DNA of 64,000 nucleotides from Erwinia pyri (GCF_030758455.1 NZ_CP132353.1:4340001-4404000); one strand, 5' to 3'; numbered from the stretch's first letter, positions 12,889-23,691 are shown. Program-made: numbers and translations. The notes: generated by a model not told the origin, from the letters alone.

Positions 12889-13128
12889 TTAAACCTCTTC
12901 CATTTTTCCCAGCAGCGCACGCAGACGCTCCTGCCAGACATGCTGCTCTTCTTTCAGGTGCTGATTTTCACGCACCAGAGAATCACTGTTTCCCGCAGCC
13001 TGTTGAACCTGCTGATTCAGATTGTTGTTCTGCTCTTTCAGCTCTTCAATTTCCATCTGCAGCAGCGTGATGGTATCAATCGCCTGCTGTACTTTCGCTT
13101 CCAGTTTCTCAAACACTTCAAATGACAT
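12889..13128 (-). CDS. zapB: Cell division protein ZapB
   Basis: 79 residues, essentially one antiparallel coiled coil ([21 protein letters not shown] onward, rich in Glu/Gln/Leu heptads). It connects the Z-ring to MatP and Ter DNA through ZapA. The size and position between rraA and glpF match E. coli. Confidence 0.97.
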   Translation of the reverse strand: MSFEVFEKLEAKVQQAIDTITLLQMEIEELKEQNNNLNQQVQQAAGNSDSLVRENQHLKEEQHVWQERLRALLGKMEEV

Positions 13129-13578
13129 TATAAATAACCTCTTCTAATCGCAACCCGTTGATATTGCCAGCCGCAGATCATGAAGGGGTAAACCGGCATT
13201 CCACGGATAACAACGATTATCCGATTGTAAGTAGAGCAGCCCGCCAAGTCCAGCGGCGAACCCACACAGGGTGCAGTCTGTAACAATTTTCAGCATAGAC
13301 CTGGTATGCGTAACATTAGCCACTTAAAAAGTAAGGTTATGGTTAATGGTTTTCGACAAAAACCTGCTTAAACGAAAAGTGAAATGGTGTTTCATGAAAG
13401 CAAAAAGGCGCGAAAACGCTCATTTTTATGACACAGCACACAACTTTTGATTTCGCTATTTCTCGTTTATGCTCGTTAACGATAAATTTACATCAGCCCT
13501 ACATTAGATTTGGGCGGCTCACGGAATGAGAAAAAAAGCGCACTACAACATTTAACCTCGCCTTCAGGAAATGTCATC
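13129..13578 (+). promoter_or_regulatory. glpFKX promoter region with a GlpR-like operator
   Basis: 450 bases without a gene between zapB and glpF. ATGCTCGTTAACGATAAA at 13469-13486 resembles the GlpR operator (ATGTTCG-N-TAACGAACAT type), about 95 bases before glpF. AT-rich sequence from 13330 to 13460 may hold further GlpR and CRP sites, for instance around TATGACACAGCACACA, but I cannot assign them firmly. The region 13141-13320 shows nothing I recognise. Confidence 0.5.
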
Positions 13579-14427
13579 ATGAGTCAGACTGCAACAAGCA
13601 CGCTCAAAGGGCAGTGCATCGCCGAATTCCTCGGTGTCGCCACCATTATTTTCTTTGGTGCCGGCTGTGTCGCCGCTATGAAACTGGCAGGCGCAAGTTT
13701 TGGACAGTGGGAAATCAGTATCGTCTGGGGTATTGCCGTTGCAATGGCAATTTATCTCAGCGCCGCCATCTCTGGTGCGCATCTTAACCCGGCAGTAACG
13801 CTTGCGCTCTGCCTGTTTGCCAACTTCGATGGCCGTAAAGTGGTGCCCTATATCCTTGCTCAGGTAGCCGGAGCATTCTGCTCTGCAGCGTTGGTGTATG
13901 GCCTCTACTACAACCTGTTCCTGGATTATGAACAGTCCCATCAGATGGTCCGTGGCACGGTAGAGAGCCTCGACCTGGCCGGAATTTTCTCCACCTATCC
14001 TAATCCGCATATCAGCGTTGGCCAGGCTTTCATCGTTGAAGCGGTGATCACCGCCGTGATGATGGGCCTGATTATGGCGCTGACCGACGACGGTAACGGC
14101 CTGCCTCGTGGCCCGATGGCCCCTCTGCTGATTGGCCTGCTGATTGCGATTATCGGCGGGGCTATGGGTCCACTGACCGGCTTTGCTCTTAACCCGGCCC
14201 GTGATTTCGGACCAAAGCTCTTTGCCTGGCTGGCAGGCTGGGGTAACGTCGCCTTTACCGGTGGCCGTGATATCCCTTATTTCCTCGTGCCGATCTTTGG
14301 CCCGATTGTTGGTGCCAGCGTGGGTGCATTTGGCTACCGCACTCTGATAGCCCGTAATCTGCCTGGTGCCACCGTTGTAAAGAAAGATGAGAAGACGATA
14401 GCGCGTGCTGAGCAGCGCAAAGCGTAA
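13579..14427 (+). CDS. glpF: Glycerol uptake facilitator GlpF
   Basis: 282 residues (E. coli 281) from the ATG at 13579; an upstream extension in the same frame is not conserved. It is an aquaglyceroporin in the inner membrane. The two half-pore NPA motifs are SGAHLNPAVTLAL near residue 66 and FALNPARDFGPK near residue 203. It is the first gene of glpFK(X). Confidence 0.98.
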   Translation: MSQTATSTLKGQCIAEFLGVATIIFFGAGCVAAMKLAGASFGQWEISIVWGIAVAMAIYLSAAISGAHLNPAVTLALCLFANFDGRKVVPYILAQVAGAFCSAALVYGLYYNLFLDYEQSHQMVRGTVESLDLAGIFSTYPNPHISVGQAFIVEAVITAVMMGLIMALTDDGNGLPRGPMAPLLIGLLIAIIGGAMGPLTGFALNPARDFGPKLFAWLAGWGNVAFTGGRDIPYFLVPIFGPIVGASVGAFGYRTLIARNLPGATVVKKDEKTIARAEQRKA

Positions 14428-14459
14428 GTGTTAACCCTTTTCACCATCAGGAATGAATT

Positions 14460-15974
14460 ATGACCACAGAAAAAAAATATATCGTCGCGCTCGACCAGGG
14501 GACTACCAGCTCTCGTGCAGTAATCCTGGACCATGATTCCAACATCGTGGCGGTCTCCCAGCGCGAATTTCAGCAAATTTATCCTAAAGCTGGCTGGGTT
14601 GAGCATGACCCGATGGATATCTGGGCCTCGCAAAGCTCCACACTGGTAGAAGTGCTGGCGCATGCCGATATTCGCTCTGATGAGATTGCCGCTATTGGTA
14701 TCACCAACCAGCGTGAAACGGCCATTGTCTGGGATAAAGAGACCGGCAAACCGATTTATAACGCTATCGTCTGGCAGGATCCACGCACCGCTGACTACTG
14801 TGCGAAGCTGAAAAGAGAAGGTCTGGAGGAGTATATCCAGCACACCACCGGTCTGGTCATCAACCCCTACTTCTCCGGCACCAAGGTTAAGTGGATCCTG
14901 GATCATGTTGAAGGCTCTCGTGAACGCGCGAAACGCGGTGAACTGCTGTTCGGTACCGTCGACTCCTGGCTGGTATGGAAAATGACGCAGGGACGGGTGC
15001 ACATCACCGACTACACCAACGCCTCACGTACCATGATGTTCAACATCCACAAGCTGGAGTGGGATCAGCGTATGCTGGATATCCTGGATATCCCGCGTGA
15101 AATGCTGCCAGAAGTGAAATCCTCTTCAGAAGTGTACGGTCAGACTAACATTGGTGGTAAAGGCGGTACGCGTATTCCTATCGCCGGGATTGCTGGTGAC
15201 CAGCAGGCTGCGCTCTATGGCCAGCTCTGCGTGGAGCCTGGCATGGCGAAGAACACTTACGGCACCGGTTGCTTTATGTTGATGAACACCGGCACCGAAG
15301 CGGTCACCTCCACCAACGGCCTGCTGACCACCATTGCCTGTGGTCCACGTGGTGAAGTGAACTATGCGCTGGAAGGTGCGGTGTTTATCGGCGGCGCCTC
15401 TATTCAGTGGCTGCGTGATGAAATGAAGCTGATCGGTGATGCTACCGACTCCGAATATTTCGCCAGCAAAGTGAAAGACAGCAACGGCGTCTACATGGTT
15501 CCTGCTTTCACCGGTCTGGGCGCGCCCTACTGGGACCCCTATGCGCGTGGCGCCATCTTCGGCCTGACGCGCGGCGCAAATGCTAACCACATTATTCGCG
15601 CAACGCTGGAGTCCATTGCTTTCCAGACGCGTGACGTGCTGGAAGCGATGCAGATTGATGCAAACACTCGCCTGCAATCCCTGCGTGTGGATGGCGGCGC
15701 GGTAGCGAACAACTTCCTGATGCAGTTCCAGTCCGATATCCTGGGCGCGCGCGTTGAGCGTCCGGAAGTGCTGGAAGTAACCGCGCTGGGTTCCGCCTAT
15801 CTGGCGGGCCTTGCGGTCGGCTTCTGGAACGATCTGGATGAAGTTCGTGCTAAAGCGGTCATTGAGCGCGAATTCCGTCCGAGCATTGAAACCACCGAGC
15901 GTAATTATCGTTACGCAGGCTGGAAGAAAGCGGTTTCCCGTGCCAAAGCATGGGAAGATCAGGACGATTCGTAA
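14460..15974 (+). CDS. glpK: Glycerol kinase
   Basis: 504 residues. It phosphorylates incoming glycerol, trapping it. The FGGY-kinase signatures are [11 protein letters not shown] near residue 12 and the C-terminal [16 protein letters not shown] region. Residues for EIIA-Glc and FBP control are family features. It starts 33 bases after glpF and is followed by a strong terminator before glpX. Confidence 0.98.
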   Translation: MTTEKKYIVALDQGTTSSRAVILDHDSNIVAVSQREFQQIYPKAGWVEHDPMDIWASQSSTLVEVLAHADIRSDEIAAIGITNQRETAIVWDKETGKPIYNAIVWQDPRTADYCAKLKREGLEEYIQHTTGLVINPYFSGTKVKWILDHVEGSRERAKRGELLFGTVDSWLVWKMTQGRVHITDYTNASRTMMFNIHKLEWDQRMLDILDIPREMLPEVKSSSEVYGQTNIGGKGGTRIPIAGIAGDQQAALYGQLCVEPGMAKNTYGTGCFMLMNTGTEAVTSTNGLLTTIACGPRGEVNYALEGAVFIGGASIQWLRDEMKLIGDATDSEYFASKVKDSNGVYMVPAFTGLGAPYWDPYARGAIFGLTRGANANHIIRATLESIAFQTRDVLEAMQIDANTRLQSLRVDGGAVANNFLMQFQSDILGARVERPEVLEVTALGSAYLAGLAVGFWNDLDEVRAKAVIEREFRPSIETTERNYRYAGWKKAVSRAKAWEDQDDS

Positions 15975-15986
15975 CGCCGTAACAGC

Positions 15987-16014
15987 GCCCGCGGTCATCT
16001 GACCGCGGGCTTTT
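15987..16014 (+). terminator. glpFK terminator
   Basis: The 11-bp GC-rich stem GCCCGCGGTCA/TGACCGCGGGC has a 2-base loop and is followed by TTTT. Confidence 0.85.
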
Positions 16015-16076
16015 CCCCCTCTCTCTTCTCCCCGCTGTGATAAACTTTCCGCCTCACTTCTTCTCCGGGGCCAATC

Positions 16077-17087
16077 ATGAAACGAGAACTTGCCATTGAA
16101 TTTTCACGCGTAACGGAAGCCGCTGCTCTGGCAGGCTACAAGTGGCTGGGACGCGGTGATAAAAATGCTGCTGACGGCGGCGCCGTCCATGCTATGCGCA
16201 TCATGCTGAATAATGTGGATATTGACGGCGAGATCGTTATTGGCGAAGGGGAGATTGATGAAGCCCCGATGCTCTATATCGGCGAAAAGGTTGGCAGCGG
16301 CAAAGGCGATGCCGTGGATATCGCAGTCGATCCGATTGAAGGCACGCGAATGACCGCCATGGGCCAGGCGAACGCGCTGGCTGTGCTGGCAGTAGGCGAT
16401 AAAGGCACCTTCCTGAACGCGCCCGATATGTATATGGAGAAACTGATCGTCGGGCCTGACGCTAAAGGCGCTATCGATCTGGCGTTATCCCTGGAAGAGA
16501 ACCTGAAACGCGTGGCGCAGGCGCTGCAAAAGCCTCTTTCAGAGCTGACTGTTTCCCTGCTGGCAAAACCGCGCCATGACGCGGTCATCGCTGAGTTACA
16601 GCAGCTCGGCGTACGGATATTTGCTTTTCCCGATGGTGACGTGGCCGCCTCGATCCTGACCTGCATGCCGGACAGCGAAGTTGACGTGCTCTATGGCATT
16701 GGCGGCGCGCCGGAAGGCGTGATCTCGGCCGCGGTGATCCGCGCAATGGATGGCGATATGCAGGGTCGTCTGCTGGCGCGTTATGAAGTAAAAGGGGATA
16801 CGCCGGAGAACCGCTTACTGGGCGAGCAGGAGCTGAAGCGCTGTCAGGAGATGGGTATTGAAGCCGGTAAGATTTTACAGCTCGGCGACATGGCGCGGAA
16901 CGATAACGTGATCTTTGCCGCCACCGGCATCACCAGCGGTGATTTGCTGAAAGGCATCACGCGTAAAGGCAATATCGCTACCACGGAAACGTTGCTGGTA
17001 CGCGGTAAATCACGCACTATTCGCCGCATTCAGTCGATTCACTATCTCGACAGAAAAGACAAAAATCTGCATCCGTTTATTCTGTAA
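16077..17087 (+). CDS. glpX: Fructose-1,6-bisphosphatase class II
   Basis: 336 residues, the length of E. coli GlpX. It hydrolyses fructose 1,6-bisphosphate in gluconeogenesis from glycerol. The metal-binding sites are GEGEIDEAPML near residue 58 and DPIEGTRMT near residue 85. A terminator separates it from glpK, so it may also have its own promoter. Confidence 0.97.
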   Translation: MKRELAIEFSRVTEAAALAGYKWLGRGDKNAADGGAVHAMRIMLNNVDIDGEIVIGEGEIDEAPMLYIGEKVGSGKGDAVDIAVDPIEGTRMTAMGQANALAVLAVGDKGTFLNAPDMYMEKLIVGPDAKGAIDLALSLEENLKRVAQALQKPLSELTVSLLAKPRHDAVIAELQQLGVRIFAFPDGDVAASILTCMPDSEVDVLYGIGGAPEGVISAAVIRAMDGDMQGRLLARYEVKGDTPENRLLGEQELKRCQEMGIEAGKILQLGDMARNDNVIFAATGITSGDLLKGITRKGNIATTETLLVRGKSRTIRRIQSIHYLDRKDKNLHPFIL

Positions 17088-17259
17088 TCCCTGCCGTGGC
17101 TTTGCAAGAATGCCGCCGGTTGCGTCCGGCTGAAGCGTTCAGGCTCTGCGTGAAGTCGGACAACTTATCAGGGCCAATGCTTTTCGGCCCTGAGCCGGGC
17201 TGAACATCACCCCTCTTTCGCTCCGCTTCCGGGCGCTTCCATCCCGATGATGTTCTCTT

Positions 17260-18438
17260 TCAGACAGCATGTGGCTCAGGACGGCGCGACAGCGGCAGCC
17301 AGCAGAGCAGGATCAGCAGCGCCATCGCAAACATCAGCATCCCCAGGCTGAACTGTCCTGTCTGCGGCAGCAGCGCTGAAAGCCATGCAGCCAGGCCTGA
17401 CCCCAGGTTCTGCAACCCACCCAGCAGAGCGCCCGCCGTGCCGGCCATATAGGGCCACGGCTCCATCGCACCGGTAGTCGCCAGCGGGAACAGCATCCCC
17501 GCGCCAAAGAAGAAGAGCGCCGCAGGCACCACCAGCGTCCAGATGGTCATCACGCCAAACCAGGCGGGGATCCACATCAGCGCGCCCGCTAACAGACAGC
17601 TGTTAACCGACCACCACATCAGCTGCTGGAAAGGCCGGTTTTCCCGTCCGGCAAACCAGGCACCAAAAAAAGCGGCGGGAATGGGCAAAATAAACAGCAG
17701 GCTGACGGTAAGGCTGTTCAGCCCCAGTACGCCACCCATCAACACGCCACAGCTCGCCTCAAATACGGCAATGCCGCCCAGCGCCCCCATCAGCATAATC
17801 AGATAGCGGATAAAGGTGCTGTCGGCCAGCAGCGGACGATAGCGGGAAAACAGAGCGCGCTTTTCAGCGGGAGCAGGCCGCGTTTCTGGCAGCCAGCGCA
17901 GCATAGCGACGCCCACGCAGCCACAGAGCAGCAGCAGGAAAGCAAAGCAGGCCTGCCAGCCGAACAGATGGGTCAGCAGCGCGCCAATCACCGGGGCAAC
18001 CAGCGGGCTTACCAGAATGCCCATATTCAGCAGGCTGTTCGCCAGCCGCAATGCGCCGCCGGCATAGAGGTCACGCGGCATCGTTCGCGCCATTACCCCA
18101 GCCACACCGGTACCCAGGCCCTGGATTGCGCTTCCCAGTACCAGCTGGTTAAAGTCAGGCGCAAACAGCGCAATTACCGTGCCCAAACAGAAGATGCTTA
18201 GCCCGGCCAGAATAACCGGACGGCGGCCAATGTTATCGGAGAGCGGCCCGTATAACAGCTGCGAACCGCCATAAGTCATCAGATAGGCCGCCATCACCCG
18301 CTGCACGGCACCTTCGCGGACGTTGAAGACCTCAGCAATGGCGGTCATCGCAGGGACATAAATGGTTTGCGCCATCTGCCCGACGGCCACCAGCGCAATC
18401 AGCATCACCAGCAGATGCCCGTTTTCTAATTTTTTCAT
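17260..18438 (-). CDS. emrD: Multidrug efflux MFS transporter EmrD
   Basis: 392 residues (E. coli 394), with twelve hydrophobic helices and MFS loop motif GPLSDNIGRRPVIL near residue 61. A proton-coupled exporter of uncouplers and detergents in the inner membrane. In E. coli emrD lies elsewhere; here it sits between glpX and fpr. Identity rests on matching stretches such as LLFILPIPAAFFGAWFAGR. The 172 bases between glpX and this stop hold an inverted repeat but no gene. Confidence 0.92.
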   Translation of the reverse strand: MKKLENGHLLVMLIALVAVGQMAQTIYVPAMTAIAEVFNVREGAVQRVMAAYLMTYGGSQLLYGPLSDNIGRRPVILAGLSIFCLGTVIALFAPDFNQLVLGSAIQGLGTGVAGVMARTMPRDLYAGGALRLANSLLNMGILVSPLVAPVIGALLTHLFGWQACFAFLLLLCGCVGVAMLRWLPETRPAPAEKRALFSRYRPLLADSTFIRYLIMLMGALGGIAVFEASCGVLMGGVLGLNSLTVSLLFILPIPAAFFGAWFAGRENRPFQQLMWWSVNSCLLAGALMWIPAWFGVMTIWTLVVPAALFFFGAGMLFPLATTGAMEPWPYMAGTAGALLGGLQNLGSGLAAWLSALLPQTGQFSLGMLMFAMALLILLCWLPLSRRPEPHAV

Positions 18439-18505
18439 TTTTATTCAGCACGATTATCGGCGCTATCCGCAAAATTCAGGGATAACGCACGAAGAAGAGG
18501 ATCTT

Positions 18506-18565
18506 ATGGCGTGGAAAATATCAGGATTCGATGACAAAGCGAGTGGCGCACCGAAAAATCACTGA
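18506..18565 (+). CDS. Possible 19-residue small protein upstream of fpr
   Basis: ATG at 18506, preceded by AAGAGG with a 5-base gap, encodes MAWKISGFDDKASGAPKNH and a TGA. It is followed by the hairpin CACTGAC/GTCAGTG. I do not recognise the peptide. It could be a real small protein, a leader peptide or chance. It is the only coding signal I see in the 290-base emrD-fpr gap. Confidence 0.4.
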   Translation: MAWKISGFDDKASGAPKNH

Positions 18566-18728
18566 CCGCATACTGTCAGTGAAAGCGGGCACACCGTAAA
18601 TCAATCTGTACGTTATAGTGACAAGGGACAGTTTGTCGATACGAGCTTTGTGCCGCAGAGAGACTGGAAAAGCTGACGCCGAGTGGCGAAGATAGCGTCA
18701 GGCCCCCACCCCGAGAAAGGAGATGTTT

Positions 18729-19475
18729 ATGGCCGAATGGGTTAACGCCAGGATCAAAGAGGTGAATGACTGGACTGAGAGCTTGTTCAGCCTCGTCGTC
18801 ACCGCCCCTATCGACCCGTTTACCGCTGGTCAGTTTGCCAAGCTGGCTCTGGAGATTGACGGCGAACGCGTGCAGCGTGCCTATTCTTACGTGAATGCGC
18901 CCAGCGACGCTAATCTGGAGTTCTATCTGGTTACCGTGCCGGAAGGCAAGCTCAGCCCGCGGCTGCATGCGTTGAAACCGGGTGAAGAGGTGATGATCAC
19001 CAAAGAAGCCTCCGGATTCTTTGTACTGGATGAAATTCCTGACTGTAAAACGTTATGGATGCTGGCTACCGGCACCGCCATTGGTCCCTATCTGTCGATT
19101 TTGCAGGAAGGAAAAGGGCTGGAGCGTTTTGACAATATCGTGCTGGTGCATGCCGCGCGTTACGCGCAGGATCTGAGCTATCTGCCGCTGATGCAGCAGC
19201 TTCAGCAGCGCTACAACGGTCAGCTGCGCATTCAGACCGTTGTCAGCCGGGAAGAGATTGTCGGTTCACTGACCGGTCGTGTGCCGGCTCTGATTGCCAG
19301 TGGTGAGCTTGAAGCGGCCGTAGGGTTGCCAATGCAGGCTGAGAGCAGCCATATCATGCTCTGTGGGAACCCGCAGATGGTGAGGGATACGCAGCAGCTG
19401 CTGAAAGAGACCCGCGACATGCGTAAGCACCTCAAGCGCAAGCCAGGACATATGACCGCCGAGCATTACTGGTAA
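18729..19475 (+). CDS. fpr: Ferredoxin/flavodoxin-NADP+ reductase
   Basis: 248 residues from the ATG at 18729 (MAEWVNARIKEV), 7 bases after AAGGAG; the ATG at 18723 overlaps that ribosome site. FAD-binding RAYSYVN near residue 50 and NADP-binding ATGTAIGPYLSIL near residue 114 are present, and the C-terminal tryptophan (AEHYW) is conserved. It supplies electrons to flavodoxin and ferredoxin and is a SoxRS target in E. coli. Confidence 0.97.
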   Translation: MAEWVNARIKEVNDWTESLFSLVVTAPIDPFTAGQFAKLALEIDGERVQRAYSYVNAPSDANLEFYLVTVPEGKLSPRLHALKPGEEVMITKEASGFFVLDEIPDCKTLWMLATGTAIGPYLSILQEGKGLERFDNIVLVHAARYAQDLSYLPLMQQLQQRYNGQLRIQTVVSREEIVGSLTGRVPALIASGELEAAVGLPMQAESSHIMLCGNPQMVRDTQQLLKETRDMRKHLKRKPGHMTAEHYW

Positions 19476-19577
19476 GCAGCGGCCTGCATGGAAAGCTGAA
19501 CAGCATGGGTAATCGGATGTCCCGCTTACAAGCAGGGTATGGCTGGTTTTCCGGCAGTTTGCGTCTGACCGTAGAGG

Positions 19578-20021
19578 TTACTGGTAATCAGGCAGCTTGC
19601 GGCCAAAATAGTTGACCGGGCTGGGCGCTCTGCCAAAGCGGTTCATGCCCTGGGTACCGCTGAAGGTGCCCAGTTCAAGGGTCATCGTGACCAGAATCAG
19701 CGTGGGGATAAAACGATCAAGCGCCCACTGCCAGTGCTGCGGCAGCATCTCCCAATCCCTTGCCAGCATCATCCAGGCGACCAGCAGCAGCAGCGCCCAC
19801 CAGGCGCTTTTATTACGGTCGTGCAGACGCTTGACCACCACTGCGCTGGTGGGCAGAAGCAGGAAAACCACAAGGAATGCCGCCGTCTGGCGACTTATCC
19901 AGCCCCGAGCTGCCAGGGTGTAGAGCACGACCATCAGAGCCAGCCATACGGTCAGCCAGACCCAGAAATCGCGCCGCCTCAGACGGCCTCGCCAGGAAAA
20001 ACACCACGCTTGTAAGGTCAT
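19578..20021 (-). CDS. yiiR: DUF805-type inner membrane protein YiiR
   Basis: 147 residues with four hydrophobic helices. The start MTLQAWCFSWRGRLRRRDFW is the typical DUF805 N-terminus (F-x-G-R-R-x-F-W), and RLHDRNKSAWWALLLLV is its second signature. Function unknown. It is divergent from yiiQ, in the E. coli order fpr-yiiR-yiiQ-tpiA. Confidence 0.92.
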   Translation of the reverse strand: MTLQAWCFSWRGRLRRRDFWVWLTVWLALMVVLYTLAARGWISRQTAAFLVVFLLLPTSAVVVKRLHDRNKSAWWALLLLVAWMMLARDWEMLPQHWQWALDRFIPTLILVTMTLELGTFSGTQGMNRFGRAPSPVNYFGRKLPDYQ

Positions 20022-20112
20022 TTTTTATCCCTCAGAACAGCGTCAGGCTTTGACTTTGCCGGTCATTGTCCGTTCTAATCTTGAGCTGAATTTTAAGGTT
20101 AGGGCAGACGGA

Positions 20113-20706
20113 ATGAATAAAGCGATTTTTCTGGGCATCACGGCACTGTTCACGCTGACAACAGCCCAGGCGGAGAATGCCCCCGCTGCGCAGGATCGTA
20201 CCGAACACCTGCCTGCCGCGCCCTATCTTCAGGCAGGAGCGCCTGTCTTTGATATGACTATCGGCCAGTTCCGCGAAAAGTATAATGCTATCAATCCCAC
20301 GTTACAGATTGCTGAATATCGCGCTATCGATAACCGTGGGGATAAAAGTAATTTGACCCGCGCCGCCAGCAAGATCAATGAAAATCTCTACGCTTCCACC
20401 GCACTGGAGCAGGGAACCGGGAAGATCAAAACCTTACAGATAACCTGGCTGCCGGTGCCTGGCCCGGAGGAGAAAGCGGCACGGGACAGAGCGCTGGCTT
20501 ATATGGCCGCCATGACGCGCTTTTTTGAGCCCACGCTCAATGAAGAACAGAGCCTGAAGCGGCTTAACGACGTGCTGAACAAGGGCAAAGGATCGCGCTA
20601 TTTCACCCAGGATGAAGGCGCGGTGCGCTACATCGTGGCGGACAATGGCGACAAGGGACTGACCTTTGCCATAGAGCCGATTAAATTAGCGATGGCGGCC
20701 AACTGA
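20113..20706 (+). CDS. yiiQ: DUF1454 periplasmic protein YiiQ
   Basis: 197 residues from the ATG at 20113; an in-frame extension from 20050 is not a plausible start because it precedes the signal peptide. Residues 1-19 form a signal peptide cut after TTAQA. The family is of unknown function. It sits upstream of tpiA as in E. coli. Confidence 0.9.
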   Translation: MNKAIFLGITALFTLTTAQAENAPAAQDRTEHLPAAPYLQAGAPVFDMTIGQFREKYNAINPTLQIAEYRAIDNRGDKSNLTRAASKINENLYASTALEQGTGKIKTLQITWLPVPGPEEKAARDRALAYMAAMTRFFEPTLNEEQSLKRLNDVLNKGKGSRYFTQDEGAVRYIVADNGDKGLTFAIEPIKLAMAAN

Positions 20707-20825
20707 CCCCCAGCAAAGATGACGAAAAGCAAAGCCTTTAGGGGTTTTGATCTCTATACTGTCTGGCAGACAACACTGCTCCGGCAGGGTAATTTAACAG
20801 CATCGCGCTAAGCGTGGAGGATATA

Positions 20826-21593
20826 ATGCGACATCCGTTAGTCATGGGTAACTGGAAACTGAACGGCAGCAAAACGATGGTCAACGAACTGATTGTCGGC
20901 CTGCGTAACGAGCTGAGCAGCGTTGACGGCTGCGGCGTAGCCATTGCCCCTCCGGTGATGTATCTGGACCTGGCAAAACATGCCGCCTCCGGTAGCCACA
21001 TTGCGCTTGGCGCACAGAACGTTGATGTGAACCTGTCCGGCGCCTTTACCGGCGAAGTCTCTGCCGACATGCTGAAAGATATCGGCGCGCAGTACATCAT
21101 CATCGGCCACTCTGAACGTCGCACTTACCATAAAGAGAGCGATGAGCTGATTGCCAAAAAATTTGCCGTGCTGAAGGCCGCAGGCCTGATCCCGGTGCTC
21201 TGCATCGGTGAAACCGAAGCGGAAAACGAAGCAGGCAAAACGGAAGAAGTGTGCGCACGTCAGATCGATGCCGTGCTGAACACGCAGGGCGCAGAGGCGT
21301 TCAACGGCGTGGTTGTGGCTTATGAGCCAGTCTGGGCTATCGGTACCGGTAAATCCGCTACCCCTGCGCAGGCTCAGGCAGTGCACAAATTTATCCGTGA
21401 CCACATCGCGAAGAAAGATGCGACCGTGGCTGCCCAGGTGATCATTCAGTACGGCGGTTCTGTTAACGACAAGAATGCGGCAGAATTGTTTGCTCAGCCA
21501 GACATCGATGGTGCGCTGGTTGGCGGCGCGTCACTGAAAGCCGATGCTTTCGCAGTGATTGTTAAAGCTGCAGCAGCAGCGAAAAAAGCCTGA
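20826..21593 (+). CDS. tpiA: Triose-phosphate isomerase
   Basis: 255 residues from the ATG at 20826, as in E. coli. It interconverts DHAP and glyceraldehyde 3-phosphate. Catalytic Lys in GNWKLNGS, His in IGHSERR and Glu in [10 protein letters not shown] are visible, as is the phosphate-gripping loop. In E. coli the next gene is cdh; here 11 kb of other genes intervene. Confidence 0.99.
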   Translation: MRHPLVMGNWKLNGSKTMVNELIVGLRNELSSVDGCGVAIAPPVMYLDLAKHAASGSHIALGAQNVDVNLSGAFTGEVSADMLKDIGAQYIIIGHSERRTYHKESDELIAKKFAVLKAAGLIPVLCIGETEAENEAGKTEEVCARQIDAVLNTQGAEAFNGVVVAYEPVWAIGTGKSATPAQAQAVHKFIRDHIAKKDATVAAQVIIQYGGSVNDKNAAELFAQPDIDGALVGGASLKADAFAVIVKAAAAAKKA

Positions 21594-21601
21594 CGATCTC
21601 T

Positions 21602-21630
21602 CTCCTGCGCTGGCAGCAGCGCAGGAGTTT
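21602..21630 (+). terminator. tpiA terminator
   Basis: The perfect 11-bp stem CTCCTGCGCTG/CAGCGCAGGAG has a 4-base loop, followed by TTT and further T-rich sequence. Confidence 0.88.
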
Positions 21631-22030
21631 TCCCTGTTTTAATCCTGCTCCCTCTCTCCAGTCTTTTCTTGTTCACCGCCCTGTCCCAAATCTGCGTTCT
21701 CCACTGCCACAATGACTCAAGCTAAGTCTTTGATTATAAATTAACCTTTCAAAAAACCCGCATTTGTTAACGCCCGGATGTCACCCCCGCTATCAATGTT
21801 ACTAATTTCGTTTGATTTTTCATTCTCATTTTTAATCTTTAAACAATTTTTTAAATGACTCGTAACAATGGTATATTTCTGTCGTGCCATAGGATTTCAG
21901 TATGTTCGTTTTATGGCAGGTTACCGAAAATTGCCCCTGGAACAACGAGACAGCGGAACGCGCTCCTCAGAAGCCGTGTCTGTTTCCCTGCTTAACTTGT
22001 TAAGAAATCAACGCCCGGAGATGTCGCCTC
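21631..22030 (+). other. AT-rich intergenic region before mqo
   Basis: 400 bases with no convincing gene. The stretch 21720-21870 is strongly AT-rich and probably contains the mqo promoter. A 66-codon frame at 21868-22068 overlaps mqo and has no ribosome site, so I do not call it. No operator is recognisable by eye. Confidence 0.5.
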
Positions 22031-23647
22031 ATGCGAAAAACTGCTGCACTCCAGTCTGTCTGCACTAAAAAGATGGGTTTTGCTGAATCGGCCACGGCCG
22101 CAGAATACAACGACGTCGATCTGTTACTGATCGGCGGCGGCATTATGAGCGCCACGCTCGGCACCTATTTACAGGAGCTGGAGCCGGAGTGGCGTATTGG
22201 TATGGTGGAACGCCTGGAGAGCCCTGCCGAAGAGAGCTCTGACGGCTGGAACAATGCGGGCACGGGTCACTCTGCGCTGGCAGAAATGAACTATACCCCG
22301 GAAAAAGAAGACGGCTCGGTTGAGATCAAAAAGGCCGTGGAGATTAATGAGTCCTTCCAGATCTCCCGCCAGTTTTGGGCACATCAGGTTCGTAAAGGGG
22401 TTCTGACTAACCCGCGCAGTTTCATCAACAGCGTCCCGCACATGAGCTTTGTCTGGGGCGACGATAATGTAGCCTTCCTGAAAAAACGTTACCAGGCGTT
22501 GCAAAAAAGCAGTCTGTTCCGCGGCATGGAATATTCAGAAGACCCTGAGCTGATCAGAGAATGGGTGCCGCTGATGATGGAAGGCCGTGAGCAAACCGAT
22601 CGCGTCGCCGCCACGCGCATCTCAAGCGGGACTGACGTTAATTTCGGCGAAATCACCTGCCAGCTGGTGGCATCGTTGCAGAAAAGCCCTAACTTCAGGC
22701 TGCAAACCCGCCATGAGGTGCGCGACATCAGGCGCAATAGCGATGAGAGCTGGAGCGTGACGGTGGCCGACCTGAACAACAAGGGCCAGCAAAAAACGCT
22801 TCGTGCGCGCTACGTCTTTATTGGCGCAGGCGGTGCGGGTCTCACGCTGCTGCAAAAATCGGGCATTCCTGAAGTCAAAGACTATGCGGGTTTCCCGGTA
22901 GGTGGCGAGTTTCTGGTTTCCGACAATCCCGAGGTGGTGAAGCGTCATCTGGCGAAAGTGTATGGTAAAGCCTCCGTAGGCGCGCCGCCGATGTCTGTGC
23001 CGCACCTGGATACCCGTATGCTGGACGGCAAGCAGACGCTGCTGTTTGGCCCGTTTGCCACTTTCTCTACCAAATTTCTTAAGCAGGGTTCGCTGTGGGA
23101 TATGTTTGGCTCGCTGACTTCCTCTAACCTGCTGCCGATGATGCAGGTTGGCCTGAATAATTTTAGTCTGGTGAAATATCTGATTGGTCAGGTCATGCTG
23201 ACCGATGAAGATCGCCTGAAAGCGCTGCAGGACTATTTCCCGGAAGCAAGGAAGGAAGACTGGCGCCGCGTGAAGGCGGGCCAGCGTGTGCAGATCATCA
23301 AGAAAGAAGCGGGTAAAGGCGGCGTGCTGAAGCTGGGCACTGAAGTCGTCACCTCGCAGGATGGTACGCTCTCGGCTTTGCTGGGTGCCTCGCCAGGCGC
23401 TTCAACCGCCGCACCTATTATGATCGAGCTGATGAGCAAAGTTTTCCATGACCGCTTTTCCTCGTTTGAATGGCAGTCAAAGCTGAAAGCGATGATCCCA
23501 TCTTATGGCCAGAAGCTGAATGGCAACGTGGCGGCGACGGAAAAAGAGATGGCAGAAACCAGCCGCATTCTGCAGCTGGAGTACACGCCTGCCTCGGCCG
23601 CCAATGACGAAGCTGCAGAAGCTGACGCAGCGGTAGTTGGCAAGTAA
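22031..23647 (+). CDS. mqo: Malate:quinone oxidoreductase
   Basis: 538 residues. This FAD-dependent, membrane-associated enzyme oxidises malate to oxaloacetate and reduces quinone. The dinucleotide-binding start [18 protein letters not shown] is near residue 30, and [34 protein letters not shown] and [13 protein letters not shown] are family signatures. The first 29 residues differ from E. coli. ATG at 22031 follows GGAGAT by about 10 bases; Met15 is an alternative start. Confidence 0.96.
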   Translation: MRKTAALQSVCTKKMGFAESATAAEYNDVDLLLIGGGIMSATLGTYLQELEPEWRIGMVERLESPAEESSDGWNNAGTGHSALAEMNYTPEKEDGSVEIKKAVEINESFQISRQFWAHQVRKGVLTNPRSFINSVPHMSFVWGDDNVAFLKKRYQALQKSSLFRGMEYSEDPELIREWVPLMMEGREQTDRVAATRISSGTDVNFGEITCQLVASLQKSPNFRLQTRHEVRDIRRNSDESWSVTVADLNNKGQQKTLRARYVFIGAGGAGLTLLQKSGIPEVKDYAGFPVGGEFLVSDNPEVVKRHLAKVYGKASVGAPPMSVPHLDTRMLDGKQTLLFGPFATFSTKFLKQGSLWDMFGSLTSSNLLPMMQVGLNNFSLVKYLIGQVMLTDEDRLKALQDYFPEARKEDWRRVKAGQRVQIIKKEAGKGGVLKLGTEVVTSQDGTLSALLGASPGASTAAPIMIELMSKVFHDRFSSFEWQSKLKAMIPSYGQKLNGNVAATEKEMAETSRILQLEYTPASAANDEAAEADAAVVGK

Positions 23648-23665
23648 CCTCTCCTTCCGATCTCA

Positions 23666-23691
23666 GGGCGGATAAATTCCGCCCTTTTTTT
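23666..23691 (+). terminator. mqo terminator
   Basis: The stem GGGCGG/CCGCCC has a 7-base AT loop, followed by seven T. Confidence 0.9.

Noticed and set aside
17100..17250. REP-like element after glpX
   Set aside because: Inverted repeats such as GCCGG/CCGGC and AGGGCC/GGCCCT are present, but one copy without a matching second site is not enough to call a REP family.
21868..22068. 66-codon frame before mqo
   Set aside because: Overlaps the mqo start and lacks a ribosome site; probably leader sequence.
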